64,000 nt of DNA from Actinocorallia populi (GCF_002995495.1 NZ_PVZV01000002.1:310001-374000), one strand, 5' to 3'. Counted from the first letter of the stretch, positions 29,880-38,221 are shown. Notes: generated by a model from the letters alone, not told the origin. Program-made: numbers and translations.

Positions 29880-30554
29880 ATGCCTACGTCAACCTGGTTC
29901 CGGCTCAACCCGGTCAAACGCGAGCGGATCCTGGAAGCCGCGCAGCGCGAGTTCGGCACGCACGGGTACTCGACCGGCAGCCTCAACACCATCGCGCGTG
30001 ACGCCGACATCGCCAAGGGCTCCCTGTTCCAGTACTTCGAGGACAAGCTGGAGTTCTTCGCCTACGTGGCGGAGGAGACCGCGCGCCGGATCCACGCCGA
30101 GATGGAGCGCCGGATCGCGGCGAGCGACTTCGAGCAGCCCTTCACCCACTGGCTCGGCGACGTGTGCTGCATGTGGGCGGACTACTTCGCCGAGCACCCC
30201 CTGGAGCGGGGGGTGACCGCCGCGGTCAACCTGGAGATCGACAACGCGGTGCGCGCGCTGGTGCGCGGGCCGTCCAACCACTACTACATGCGCACGATCC
30301 CGTCGTTCAGCGCGCTCTGGCGCGAACGCGGCGACGTGCGCCCCGACCTCGACGACGACGCGGCCACCGCGCTGCTCATGCTGGTGCTGCCGCACCTGGC
30401 GCTCGCGCCCTACTACGACGGGCTCGACCCGGTCCTGGGGCTGCGCGGCAAGACGCCCGAGGAGCAGTACCCCGTCATCCGCGCCTTCGTCGCCAACCTC
30501 GCGCCGCTGTTCGAGCCGGGCTCGAACGACCGCAGCGAGGCGAGGGTCGGCTGA
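29880..30554 (+). CDS. TetR-family transcriptional regulator
   Basis: 224 residues. HTH: ILEAAQREFGTHGYSTGSL, then DIAKGSLFQYFEDKLEFFAYV. The C-terminal domain carries a Cys pair (DVCCMWADYF) and a conserved-looking LMLVLPHLALAPYYDGLD segment. No clear Shine-Dalgarno precedes the ATG; a TAGGAT -10-like box ends 9 nt before it, so the transcript may be nearly leaderless. It is divergent from the TetR gene at 29205 and convergent with the AhpD-like genes. Target unknown. Confidence 0.88.
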   Translation: MPTSTWFRLNPVKRERILEAAQREFGTHGYSTGSLNTIARDADIAKGSLFQYFEDKLEFFAYVAEETARRIHAEMERRIAASDFEQPFTHWLGDVCCMWADYFAEHPLERGVTAAVNLEIDNAVRALVRGPSNHYYMRTIPSFSALWRERGDVRPDLDDDAATALLMLVLPHLALAPYYDGLDPVLGLRGKTPEEQYPVIRAFVANLAPLFEPGSNDRSEARVG

Positions 30555-30569
30555 GCGCTTCCGGCGGGT

Positions 30570-30586
30570 CCGGGGGCCGCCCCCGG
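30570..30586. terminator. GC-rich dyad between convergent genes
   Basis: CCGGGGGC-C-GCCCCCGG, 8-bp arms, located between the stops of the TetR gene (30554) and the minus-strand AhpD-like gene (30602). Confidence 0.55.
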
Positions 30587-30601
30587 GCCGGTGGGCGGCC
30601 C

Positions 30602-30961
30602 TCAGCGGTCGAAGGTGTTGGAGACCATCGACAGGATCGCCCGGTTGCCCACGATGAAGCACAGGACGGACAGCTGCCGGTCGCTGTAGAAGTCCGAGAG
30701 GGCGCGCCAGGTGTCGTCGGAGATCATCCGGTCGGCGCACAGCTCGTCCACGGCGGCCAGCAGGAGCCGCTGGCGCTCGTCCAGGTCCGCGGGCTCCTCC
30801 TCCTGCCGGTCGTGCAGGTCGGTGTGGCGGGCGGTGCGCCGCAGGACGAGCGAGACGTCCTCCTGGCAGAGGCCGCCGCGCCGGTAGGTGGGCACCCAGA
30901 AGAGCAGCCACGGCCACAGCAGCCGGGGGTGGCGGCCGATGACCTCGACGGCGTGCGGCAT
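30602..30961 (-). CDS. Short carboxymuconolactone-decarboxylase/AhpD-like protein
   Basis: 119 residues. The C-terminal half (LLLAAVDELCADRMISDDTW, then LSVLCFIVGNRAILSMVSN) matches the second half of the AhpD/CMD family and resembles the same region of the upstream fusion gene. The central helix pair that normally carries the E-(x)n-H-H active-site segment is replaced by the short acidic stretch RQEEEPADLD, so this looks internally deleted. The start shares a base with the upstream stop (TGATG), so the two are coupled. It may pair with the upstream protein as a heteromeric subunit, or be a decaying duplicate. Confidence 0.62.
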   Translation of the reverse strand: MPHAVEVIGRHPRLLWPWLLFWVPTYRRGGLCQEDVSLVLRRTARHTDLHDRQEEEPADLDERQRLLLAAVDELCADRMISDDTWRALSDFYSDRQLSVLCFIVGNRAILSMVSNTFDR

Positions 30962-31968
30962 CAGGACTCCTCGATCTCGGCGACGAGCACCTTCGTCAGG
31001 CCCAGCATCCGGCGTGCGTACCGCGGCACGGCCTCGCCCGCGGTGGGGACGTCGGTGACGCGGACGCGGGAGAGGCGGTGCAGCCTGCCGAGCCGCTCCA
31101 CCCCGCCCCTGCCCTCGGCGAGCAGGTTGCGCACCCAGTCGGTCCGGTCGCCGTACGGCAGGGCGACGAAGAGGAGGCGGCCCGAGCGCACCGCCGCGAC
31201 GGGCGTGCGGTACTCCCGCCCGGAGTTCCGCCCCCGGTGGACGATCACCGCGTACGGCGGGAGGTAGGGCGCCCACACGCCCTGGACGCGGTTGGTGAGG
31301 CGCTTGTTGACCGCCGGCAGCCACGGCGGGGCGAGCCGGTCGGAGTCGTCGGGGGAGCGCAGCCAGGAGAGCGGGCCGCGCTCCCAGGCGCCCGGCTCGG
31401 GCACCGCGCCGGCCGTCTTGAGGTACATGGCGAGCATCTCGTAGTGGCCGACCAGCAGGCACAGCTCCACCAGCCGCGACTGGTCGAGGAACCCGCGCAG
31501 CTCGGCGAGGGTCGGCTCGCTGACCGCCCGCCGGGCGTGCAGCTCGTCGGCGGCCCGCAGCAGGGCCGCCTGGCGCGGGTTCCAGCCGGGGGACTGCGGC
31601 CCCTCGGCGACCCGCTCCACCGAGTCGACCGACAGGCCGCTCAGCCGGGAGAGGTGGAGGTGGTGGAAGAACTCGTACCAGGCGCCGACGTTCCAGGCCG
31701 TCCGCAGCGTGACGAGCTCGACGTCGGCGCGCTCCAGCCGGCCCAGGAGCACGACCGAGGAGGCGAAGCGCAGGTACCGGCGCATCAGCCGGGGGTCGCG
31801 TCCCGGCAGGTCGAACAGGCGGGCCCCGTCCGTGCCCGCGACCAGCGACATCGCCCTGGACATCAGCCAGGTGCGGGGACCGAGCTCGGCGGGACCGCCG
31901 GGAGCGATCCGCGGCGGGACGGCCTGCCGCCAGCGGGGGGAGGCCGCCAGCCGTTCTCCAGCGTTCAA
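30961..31968 (-). CDS. Fusion of AhpD/CMD-like domain and F420-type Ddn/nitroreductase domain
   Basis: 335 residues. Residues about 50-185 form an AhpD/CMD-like helical domain (VTLRTAWNVGAWYEFFHHLHL, ALLRAADELHARRAVSEPTL). Residues about 218-333 form a split-barrel deazaflavin-dependent reductase domain of the Ddn/DUF385 family (HRGRNSGREYRTPV at 244-257, YGDRTDWVRNLLAEG at 272-286). Both domains are usually separate proteins. The TTG at 31968 is chosen because AGGAG precedes it at 6 nt and upstream residues are uninformative. It is divergent from a TetR gene with a shared operator. Substrate unknown; an F420H2-linked reduction is plausible. Confidence 0.8.
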   Translation of the reverse strand: MNAGERLAASPRWRQAVPPRIAPGGPAELGPRTWLMSRAMSLVAGTDGARLFDLPGRDPRLMRRYLRFASSVVLLGRLERADVELVTLRTAWNVGAWYEFFHHLHLSRLSGLSVDSVERVAEGPQSPGWNPRQAALLRAADELHARRAVSEPTLAELRGFLDQSRLVELCLLVGHYEMLAMYLKTAGAVPEPGAWERGPLSWLRSPDDSDRLAPPWLPAVNKRLTNRVQGVWAPYLPPYAVIVHRGRNSGREYRTPVAAVRSGRLLFVALPYGDRTDWVRNLLAEGRGGVERLGRLHRLSRVRVTDVPTAGEAVPRYARRMLGLTKVLVAEIEES

Positions 31969-32059
31969 TCGGTGCTCCTGCAGTCGCGGGCCGCTCGCGG
32001 GGCCCGAGGATCGCGACAGATCACACACAGCTCTCGTCCACCGTACAACCCGGCAGAGC

Positions 32060-32083
32060 GCAACAAAGCTGTAGCATTGTCGC
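32060..32083. promoter_or_regulatory. Operator-like element GCAACA-N11-TTGTCGC (copy 1)
   Basis: 24-bp imperfect dyad (11-bp arms, 9 of 11 complementary) in the divergent gap between the AhpD-Ddn fusion gene and the TetR gene at 32111. An element with the same invariant ends and identical length lies at 34654-34677. Confidence 0.65.
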
Positions 32084-32110
32084 AGCTGAAGGGGAGGAAC
32101 CGAAGGACCG

Positions 32111-32704
32111 GTGAGGGACATGGTGAAGGCGGACCGCGTCACGGGACTCCCGCCCCGGCCGGCCCCGGCGCTCGACCCGTACCTGGACGCCGCCGCCCGC
32201 TGCTTCAGCCGCTACGGGGTCGCCCGCACGTCGGTGCAGGACATCGCGCGCGAGCTGGGCGTCAACCGCACCACGGTCTACCGCCAGGTCGGCAACGTCG
32301 AGCAGGCCACACGCCTGCTGGTCTCCCGCGAGCTGCACCGCATCCTTGCCGGGCTGCCCGCCAGGGTGGCCGGTCTGAGCGGGCCGGAAGCGGCCATCGA
32401 GCTGCTGGTCGCGGTGGTGGAGGAGGCGCTGGCCCACCCGGTGGTGCACAAGATGCTCACCGACGAGCGCGAGCTGCTCGGCGCGCTGCTGGCCGACGGC
32501 ATCCCCCAGCTCTTCCGGGAGATCGCCGACCGCGTCGCCCCGCTCATCGGGCTGAGCGTCCGGGCGGGGATCATCGCGCAGCGCGACCCGGAGATCCTCG
32601 CCGACTGGCTGGCCCGCATCGCCGTCACGGTGATGGTCTCGCCGCCGCGCACCCCGCTGCGGCGCTTCCTGGCGGAGCTGCTCGTCCCGGCCCTCACCCC
32701 CTAG
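32111..32704 (+). CDS. TetR-family transcriptional regulator
   Basis: 197 residues. HTH: AAARCFSRYGVARTSVQDIA, then ELGVNRTTVYRQVGNVEQAT. The C-terminal domain is rich in Leu/Ala helices and ends RFLAELLVPALTP. GTG start at 32111; an ATG three codons later is an alternative. It is divergent from the AhpD-Ddn fusion gene with an operator-like element in between. Because the same element lies between the two ABC1-kinase genes at 34.65 kb, this regulator is the best candidate controller for both promoters (inference). Confidence 0.9.
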   Translation: MRDMVKADRVTGLPPRPAPALDPYLDAAARCFSRYGVARTSVQDIARELGVNRTTVYRQVGNVEQATRLLVSRELHRILAGLPARVAGLSGPEAAIELLVAVVEEALAHPVVHKMLTDERELLGALLADGIPQLFREIADRVAPLIGLSVRAGIIAQRDPEILADWLARIAVTVMVSPPRTPLRRFLAELLVPALTP

Positions 32705-32708
32705 CGGG

Positions 32709-32732
32709 GGCCCGGGGGCGCGCCCCCGGGCC
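32709..32732. terminator. Bidirectional terminator palindrome
   Basis: 24-bp perfect palindrome (12-bp arms centred on GCGC at 32720/32721) between the stops of the convergent TetR and SCP2 genes. Confidence 0.7.
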
Positions 32733-32741
32733 GGGCGGGGT

Positions 32742-33134
32742 TCAGGCGGTGACCGCCTGGACCTTCTTCTGGAAGGCCACCTGCTCGGGGGTGGGGTCGC
32801 CCTGAATGTTGATCATCGACATGACCTGCGCGGAGTCGCCCTCGATGGTCAGCTCGCCGGACATGATCGAGCTCATCACCAGCGAGGGGTCGTTCTGGAT
32901 GTACAGGCGCTCGGCCACCGCGTAGGGCACCGTCACGGTGGTGGCGGCGTCGGCGTGCAGGCCGCGCTCGACGCGGCCGGAGTCGGCGTGCACCTGCACG
33001 TCGCCGTCGGGGCCGCCGGTGATGATCAGGTTGATCAGGAGTCCCTTGACCTCGGCCGGGGGCTCGGGCCACTCGGGGCGCAGGGCCTCGACGGCGTCGA
33101 GCCATCCGTTGGACAGGAACACGTGCTTGGCCAC
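32742..33134 (-). CDS. SCP2 sterol-binding domain protein
   Basis: 130 residues. A single SCP2-fold domain with the characteristic DGDVQVHADSG, TTVTVPYAVAERLY, MSGELTIEGDSAQVM and final FQKKVQAV segments. These proteins bind sterols or other lipids in a hydrophobic tunnel. GTG start at 33134 after GAGGAG. It lies 19 bp downstream of the ABC1-like pseudokinase gene on the same strand, so probably one operon; the combination suggests handling of a polyprenyl or sterol lipid. Confidence 0.85.
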   Translation of the reverse strand: MAKHVFLSNGWLDAVEALRPEWPEPPAEVKGLLINLIITGGPDGDVQVHADSGRVERGLHADAATTVTVPYAVAERLYIQNDPSLVMSSIMSGELTIEGDSAQVMSMINIQGDPTPEQVAFQKKVQAVTA

Positions 33135-33153
33135 TGGGTCTCCTCGAGGGGGG

Positions 33154-34620
33154 TCAGACGACGGTGTCTTGGCGAAGACGCCTGTTGATCTCGGCCAGGC
33201 GGGGCAGCAGCGGCAGCAGCGCCTGGACGAAGGGCATGTCTGGGACAAGATGCCGAGTCAGTGCCCGGTAGGTCAAGAGGGCGCGCATCCACTGCAGCAG
33301 TTGCGACGGCAGCCGGAGCCCGTGCCGCACCGCGATCTCCCGCAGGACCGGCCCGGCCTCCTCGCCGTGCCGCATCAACCGCAGCGGGGCGAGCTCGGGG
33401 GCGGAGCGCAGGTCCTCCTCCAGCGCGGCGAGGGCGGCCGGGTCCGGCGCGCCCGGCACCGCGCCCAGGCGCGCCAGGGCGTCCGCCTGACCGGCGAAGT
33501 CGCCGCCGAAAAGAGCGGTGATGTAGTCGAGGAAGGCCAGCCGCAGCCGCCTGTCCAGCCGTCCGACGGCGCTGCAGCCGGCCAGGGCGAGCGACCCGTC
33601 GGGCAGCACCAGCAGGTGTTCGGGCCGCAGGTCGGCGTGGAAGACCCCGTCGGCCAGCGCGCCCTCGACCACGAGCGTCAGCAGGCCGGGGACGGCGGCC
33701 TTGGCCGCCGCACGGCCGAGTCCTTCGGCGAGCGGGACCGCGCCTTCGGGGAACTCGAACGCGACGGCCTGCTTGGCGGCGAACTCCGGGACCGGGCGGA
33801 GGATCGTGAGCCCGCCGGCCGGGCGCTCCTCCAGGAGCAGGCCGAGCTCGACGGAGTTGAGCGCGTCGTTGCGCAGGTCGGTGTGCTCGATGGCCTGGCG
33901 GGCGGTGGAGCGCAGCACCGACAGCGGCTGGACCGCGCGCAGCCGGGGGACCAGCTCGGCCGGGCCCAGCAGCGTGGCGGCCAGCCGGAGGTCGCGCATG
34001 AGGTCGCCGCGCACGCCGGGCCGGGCGACGCGGAAGAGCACCCGACGCCCGTCGGAGAGGGTCGCCGGATGGAGCTGGCTGAGCAGCGAGACGGTGAACG
34101 GCTCGTCGGCCACCTCCAGCACCTGCCCGGGGAAGGCGCGGTCCAGCAGCCGCCACACCTCCGCGGCGGGGATCGGCGGCGGCACGAGCGGCTCCTTGCG
34201 CAGCCGGTCGACCAGGAAGCCGGGGGCGATGCCCTCGCTCTGCTCCACCAGCCGGGCGATCTCCGCGCCGGAGGGGCCGAGCGCCTCGAAGTGGTCGCGC
34301 AGCCAGCCCGCGGTGACCGTCCGGAGCAGCTCCTCGGGCGGGTCCCGGTACAGCAGCCCGTCCAGCATCGCGCCGGGCAGCCTGCGCACCGCCCAGCGCA
34401 CCTGGCCCGCCGGGACGGCGAGCGCGTGCCGGGCGAGCCGGGACAACGACGGGGGGCCGGGGCTGGCCCAGGCGCGGGCGCGCTCGTCGAGCGCGGCGTC
34501 GCGGAACCTCCGGGCGCGGGCCCAGCGCTCGACCTCGGAGGCGAGACCGGGCTGCCCGCTCACCCAGGCGGAGTTCCGGGCGGAGGCCACCAGGGCGGAG
34601 GCGGGAGTCTCGGCTGCCAT
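33154..34620 (-). CDS. ABC1/AarF-family protein, probable pseudokinase
   Basis: About 488 residues aligned with the UbiB/ADCK atypical kinase fold but with key motifs changed. The KxGQ motif is absent (SGAEIARL region). The ATP-site Lys is Arg in LFRVARPGV. The Ala-rich ASIGQVH becomes SLLSQLH. The catalytic loop reads HADLRPEH (Asp kept, metal-binding Asn lost). DFG becomes AGC in LALAGCSAVG. It may act as a regulatory partner of the intact paralog encoded divergently. ATG at 34620 is preferred: TAGGGT ends 7 nt upstream (leaderless), with TTGCAT as -35 next to the operator. An ATG at 34653 would overlap the promoter. Confidence 0.78.
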   Translation of the reverse strand: MAAETPASALVASARNSAWVSGQPGLASEVERWARARRFRDAALDERARAWASPGPPSLSRLARHALAVPAGQVRWAVRRLPGAMLDGLLYRDPPEELLRTVTAGWLRDHFEALGPSGAEIARLVEQSEGIAPGFLVDRLRKEPLVPPPIPAAEVWRLLDRAFPGQVLEVADEPFTVSLLSQLHPATLSDGRRVLFRVARPGVRGDLMRDLRLAATLLGPAELVPRLRAVQPLSVLRSTARQAIEHTDLRNDALNSVELGLLLEERPAGGLTILRPVPEFAAKQAVAFEFPEGAVPLAEGLGRAAAKAAVPGLLTLVVEGALADGVFHADLRPEHLLVLPDGSLALAGCSAVGRLDRRLRLAFLDYITALFGGDFAGQADALARLGAVPGAPDPAALAALEEDLRSAPELAPLRLMRHGEEAGPVLREIAVRHGLRLPSQLLQWMRALLTYRALTRHLVPDMPFVQALLPLLPRLAEINRRLRQDTVV

Positions 34621-34653
34621 GCTCCGGACCCTAGCCAACGCTTCGAGTGACAT

Positions 34654-34677
34654 GCAACATATCGCCGATTTTGTCGC
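34654..34677. promoter_or_regulatory. Operator-like element GCAACA-N11-TTGTCGC (copy 2)
   Basis: 24-bp element with the same ends and length as 32060-32083, in the gap between the two divergent ABC1-like genes. It abuts the predicted -35 (TTGCAT) of the minus-strand pseudokinase promoter, a position suited to repression. Confidence 0.65.
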
Positions 34678-34725
34678 AATGAGCTAGTTTCCCAGTGACT
34701 TCTCTTACCCCCCGTGGAGGCATAC

Positions 34726-36126
34726 ATGGCGTTTCGTGGCCCGTACGCAGACGGACCTTCCGCGGCGGACCTGAAGGTCGACTCGCCTCCCTTGAGAACG
34801 CTCACCTGGCGGGATCCCGGCCGCCTGGCGGCGGTGCTGGCGGTACTGGCCTCCCAGGTGCTCCTGCAGCTGGCGAAGTGGCTGGTGCGGCGGGGCGAGA
34901 AGAACTGGAAGGCCGCGGCCTCGCGGGGGGTCATCGACGCCTTCGAGATCCTCGGCCCCACCTTCGTGAAGCTCGGCCAGGTCATCGCGTCCTCACCGGG
35001 ACTCTTCCCCAAGCCGCTGGCGGACGCCGCCCTGCGCTGCCTGGACGAGGTCAAGCCGATCGACGTCGAGCAGGTGCGCCGCGTCATCACCGACAACCTC
35101 GGCGCGCCGCCCGAGCAGGTCTTCAAGAGTTTCGAGCCCCGGCCCCTGTCGGCAGCCTCCATCGGCCAGGTGCACGCCTGCGTGCTGCCCGACGGCCGGG
35201 ACGCGGTGATCAAGGTGCAGCGCCCGGACATCAGCCGCACCATGGCGACCGACCTGCGGGTGGCCTACGCCGTCACCCGGCTGGTGGAGAAGGTCTCCAA
35301 GAACGCCCTGGCGATGAAGCCCTCCGCCGCCGTCGCCGACCTGCACGCGGTCACCTTCCAGGAGCTCAACAGCGCGCTGGAGGCGCAGCGCCAGCACGAG
35401 TTCCGCGAGCACCTGCACGACTTCGACGACAACTACGACGTGGCCGTACCGGAGATCTACTGGGACTACTGCGGTCCCCAGGTCATCTGCATGGAGCGCA
35501 TGTACGGCATCCCGCTGGACGAGTTCGAGGAGATCCGCGCCCGCGGCGTGGACGGCGCGGAGATGTTGCGGCGGGGCGTCAAGGTCTGGGTGGAGTCGGC
35601 GCTGCTGCGCGGGGTCTTCCACGGCGACCTGCACGCCGGCAACCTCTGGGTGCTGGACGACGGCCGCATGTGCTACCTGGACTTCGGCATCATGGGCGAG
35701 GTGGACGGCCCCTGGCGGGAGCTGCTGAAGGACATGTTCTACACCGGCATGTTCGACGCCGACTTCAACCGGCTGGTCCCGCACTACCGCGCGCTCGGCA
35801 TGATCCCCGAGGGCATCGGCACGGACGCCGAGATCGCCATGCGGCTGGAGATGATCTTCGGTCCCATCCTGAAGTCCGGCATGGCCGGCATCAGCCTCGG
35901 CAAGACCATCGGCCTGATCATGGACATGGCCAAGCAGTACCAGGTCGACTCGCCCCAGGAGCTCGTCCTGGTCAGCAAGCAGTTCCTGTACTTCGAGCGG
36001 TACTCCAAGGAGCTGGCCCCCGACTGGATGATCTTCGGGGACATCGCGCTGGCCGAGAACGTCTTCCCCGAGCGGTACCAGGCGGCCAAGGCCGAGCTGG
36101 AGGCGGCCGGGCCGGCCTCCTCCTGA
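34726..36126 (+). CDS. ABC1/AarF (UbiB-like) atypical kinase
   Basis: 466 residues with intact family motifs: VKLGQVIAS (KxGQ at 82-85), AASIGQVH (143-150), Lys163 in VIKVQRPD, HGDLHAGN (299-306) and LDFG (318-321). Members bind membranes and support quinone or other polyprenyl-lipid biosynthesis via ATPase activity. ATG at 34726 is chosen because GGAGG lies 5 nt upstream; a GTG four codons earlier lacks one. It is divergent from a degenerate paralog that is linked to an SCP2 gene. Its specific lipid partner is unknown. Confidence 0.9.
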   Translation: MAFRGPYADGPSAADLKVDSPPLRTLTWRDPGRLAAVLAVLASQVLLQLAKWLVRRGEKNWKAAASRGVIDAFEILGPTFVKLGQVIASSPGLFPKPLADAALRCLDEVKPIDVEQVRRVITDNLGAPPEQVFKSFEPRPLSAASIGQVHACVLPDGRDAVIKVQRPDISRTMATDLRVAYAVTRLVEKVSKNALAMKPSAAVADLHAVTFQELNSALEAQRQHEFREHLHDFDDNYDVAVPEIYWDYCGPQVICMERMYGIPLDEFEEIRARGVDGAEMLRRGVKVWVESALLRGVFHGDLHAGNLWVLDDGRMCYLDFGIMGEVDGPWRELLKDMFYTGMFDADFNRLVPHYRALGMIPEGIGTDAEIAMRLEMIFGPILKSGMAGISLGKTIGLIMDMAKQYQVDSPQELVLVSKQFLYFERYSKELAPDWMIFGDIALAENVFPERYQAAKAELEAAGPASS

Positions 36127-36130
36127 GCGG

Positions 36131-36790
36131 TCAGTACCAGTTGTTCCGCTGCCAGAAGGACCAGGCGCCGCACGGGTCCTTGTAACGCGCCTGGATGTAG
36201 GACAGCCCCCACAGGATCTGGGTGGTGGCGTTGGTCTCCCAGTTCGGGCCCGCCGAGGACATCTTGGAGCCGGGAAGCGCCTGCGGGATGCCGTAGGCGT
36301 CGCTCCAGGGGTTGTCGGCGCGCTCGTTCCAGTTGCTCTCCTTGGTCCACAGGGTCTCCAGGGCGGGCCAGCACGCGTCCCAGCCGCGGGCGGCGTTGAG
36401 CTTGCGCCCGGCGTCCTTGTTCTGCTCGGACGACGGGTTGGGCATCTTGGCCAGCTTCTCCGCGGCGAGCTTGGCGTCGATCTCCTTCTTGTGCTTCTTG
36501 TACCAGGCGGCCTTGCGCCGGGCCTTCTCCTTGGCCGCCTTCTCCTTCAGGAACGCGCGGTGCTTGGCCTTGGCGATGGCGTCGACGACCAGCGGCTCCA
36601 GCGGCTTCATGTCGGACTGCTGCACCATCTGGAGCGCTTCGGCCGCCGAGAGCTCGCCGTTCTTCTCGGAGATGGCCGGCGGGTCGGCCTCGCCGACGTC
36701 GACGTACAGCACGGCGGCGCCGAGTCCGAACATCACGACGAGGACGATCGTCAGGCTGCCGAGGGCGCGTCGGAACGGGGAGTCCTGCAT
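36131..36790 (-). CDS. Membrane-anchored lytic transglycosylase-like protein
   Basis: About 219 residues. An N-terminal TM helix (ALGSLTIVLVVMFGLGAAVL) leads to an exported Lys/Ala-rich helical region (AFLKEKAAKEKARRKAAWYK) and a C-terminal SLT-type domain with LWTKESNWNERADNP and DAYGIPQALPGSKM, ending with PCGAWSFWQRNNWY. The Glu of KESNW is the likely catalytic acid for cleaving peptidoglycan glycan strands. An upstream GTG at 36823 would add 11 residues; neither start has a clear RBS. It converges with the AarF gene (4-bp gap). Confidence 0.82.
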   Translation of the reverse strand: MQDSPFRRALGSLTIVLVVMFGLGAAVLYVDVGEADPPAISEKNGELSAAEALQMVQQSDMKPLEPLVVDAIAKAKHRAFLKEKAAKEKARRKAAWYKKHKKEIDAKLAAEKLAKMPNPSSEQNKDAGRKLNAARGWDACWPALETLWTKESNWNERADNPWSDAYGIPQALPGSKMSSAGPNWETNATTQILWGLSYIQARYKDPCGAWSFWQRNNWY

Positions 36791-36844
36791 GGACAAGAAG
36801 AATGCCCCCTGTGGCCGCTTCACGGAAACCGCCGGAGCGGAAAA

Positions 36845-38038
36845 TCACCCGCGGGCGAGCCTGCGCAGGGCGAGCTCGGCGTACAGGGCGCTGCCCTCGG
36901 CCAGCACGGAGTCGTCGAATTCGGCCTCCGCGGAGTGGTTGCCGGGAGCGGTCATCGGATCGCGGTCCGGCGGGCACGCGCCGAGCAGGGCCATCGCGCC
37001 CGGCACGTCGGCCAGGACGAAGGAGAAGTCCTCCGACGCCGACACCGGCCGCGGCGAGTCCAGGTAGCGGTCCTCGCCGAGCAGTTCGCCGACGGCGGCG
37101 CCGAGCAGCGCGGCCTCGCCGTGGTCGTTGACGGTCACGGGGTAGTCGACGCGGTAGTCGACCTCCACCGACACGCCGTGGGCGGCCGCGACGCCCTCGA
37201 CGACCCGGGGCAGGCCCGACTGCACCTTCCGCTGCGACTCGGCGGAGAAGGAGCGGACGGTCGCGGTGAACACCGCGTCGTGCGGGATGACGTTCGGGGC
37301 GTCCCCGGCGTGGAAGCTGCCGACCGTCACGACGACCGGGTCGAAGACGTCGAAGGAGCGCGTGACGAACGTCTGGAGCGCGGTGACCATCTCGCACGCG
37401 GCGGGGATCGGGTCGCGGGTGGTGTGGGGCATGGACGAGTGCCCGCCCTTGCCGTGGACCGTCACCGTGACGGTGTCGGCGGCGGCCATGATGGGCCCGC
37501 CCTTGCACAGGACGAACCCGGACGGCAGCAGGGAGGACGACACGTGCAGGGCGTAGGCGGCCACCGGTTTCTGCCAGGTCGCCTCCAGCACGCCCTCGTC
37601 GATCATCATCCGGGCCCCGGCGTAGCCCTCCTCGCCCGGCTGGAACATGAAGACGACGCTGCCGGGCAGGTCGTCGCGCCGGGAGAGCAGCCGGGCCGCG
37701 CCGACCAGCATCGCGGTGTGCAGGTCGTGCCCGCAGGCGTGCATGGCCCCGGGGAGGCGGGAACGGAACTCCGCGCCGGTGTGCTCGTCGAGCGGCAGCG
37801 CGTCCATGTCGGCGCGCAGCAGCACGGTGGGGCCGGGCGCGCCGCCGTGCAGCACGGCGGTCACCGAGGACAGGGCGCGGCCGGTGGTGATCTCCAGGGG
37901 GAGGCCGGCCAGGGAGTGCAGCACCTTGTCCTGGGTCGCGGGCAGGTGCAGGCCCAGTTCGGGCTCGGCGTGGATGGCGCGGCGGAGGTCCCGGAGATCG
38001 TCCTGGAGGGCTTCGGCCGCGGCGAGGGTGGGGTTCAC
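36845..38038 (-). CDS. M20-family amidohydrolase (peptidase M20D)
   Basis: About 397 residues. Metal-site motifs: HACGHDLHTAML (His/Asp), QPGEEGYAGA (catalytic and metal Glu), YALHVSSSL and the late NHSAEAEFDD His. The dimerisation lid lies in between (TVHGKGGHSSMPH). The family hydrolyses N-acyl amino acids, indole-acetyl conjugates or related amides; substrate unknown. GTG at 38038 chosen (MNPTLAAAEAL); a TTG four codons upstream is possible. It is divergent from the mce operon. Confidence 0.9.
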   Translation of the reverse strand: MNPTLAAAEALQDDLRDLRRAIHAEPELGLHLPATQDKVLHSLAGLPLEITTGRALSSVTAVLHGGAPGPTVLLRADMDALPLDEHTGAEFRSRLPGAMHACGHDLHTAMLVGAARLLSRRDDLPGSVVFMFQPGEEGYAGARMMIDEGVLEATWQKPVAAYALHVSSSLLPSGFVLCKGGPIMAAADTVTVTVHGKGGHSSMPHTTRDPIPAACEMVTALQTFVTRSFDVFDPVVVTVGSFHAGDAPNVIPHDAVFTATVRSFSAESQRKVQSGLPRVVEGVAAAHGVSVEVDYRVDYPVTVNDHGEAALLGAAVGELLGEDRYLDSPRPVSASEDFSFVLADVPGAMALLGACPPDRDPMTAPGNHSAEAEFDDSVLAEGSALYAELALRRLARG

Positions 38039-38164
38039 GTCACGATCCAACCCCGATCCCCCGGGAGGGGCAATTCATGAAGGGATTTCATTTCGGCACG
38101 AATCTGGAAACGGGTATTCCCTCTTTGGACGTGATGCCAGTAGAGTCCCCCTGATCTGCGGAAT

Positions 38165-38197
38165 GTGACACGCGACGCATGCCGTGTCATGTGTCAC
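38165..38197. promoter_or_regulatory. Composite operator upstream of the mce operon
   Basis: Three TGACAC/GTGTCA half-sites: TGACACG (38166-38172) pairs with CGTGTCA (38183-38189), and GTGACAC (38165-38171) pairs with GTGTCAC (38191-38197). This is 25-57 bp before the yrbE start, a plausible lipid-responsive repressor site; the regulator is unknown. Confidence 0.55.
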
Positions 38198-38221
38198 TCT
38201 GGCTAATGAAGGGGTCGGGCG

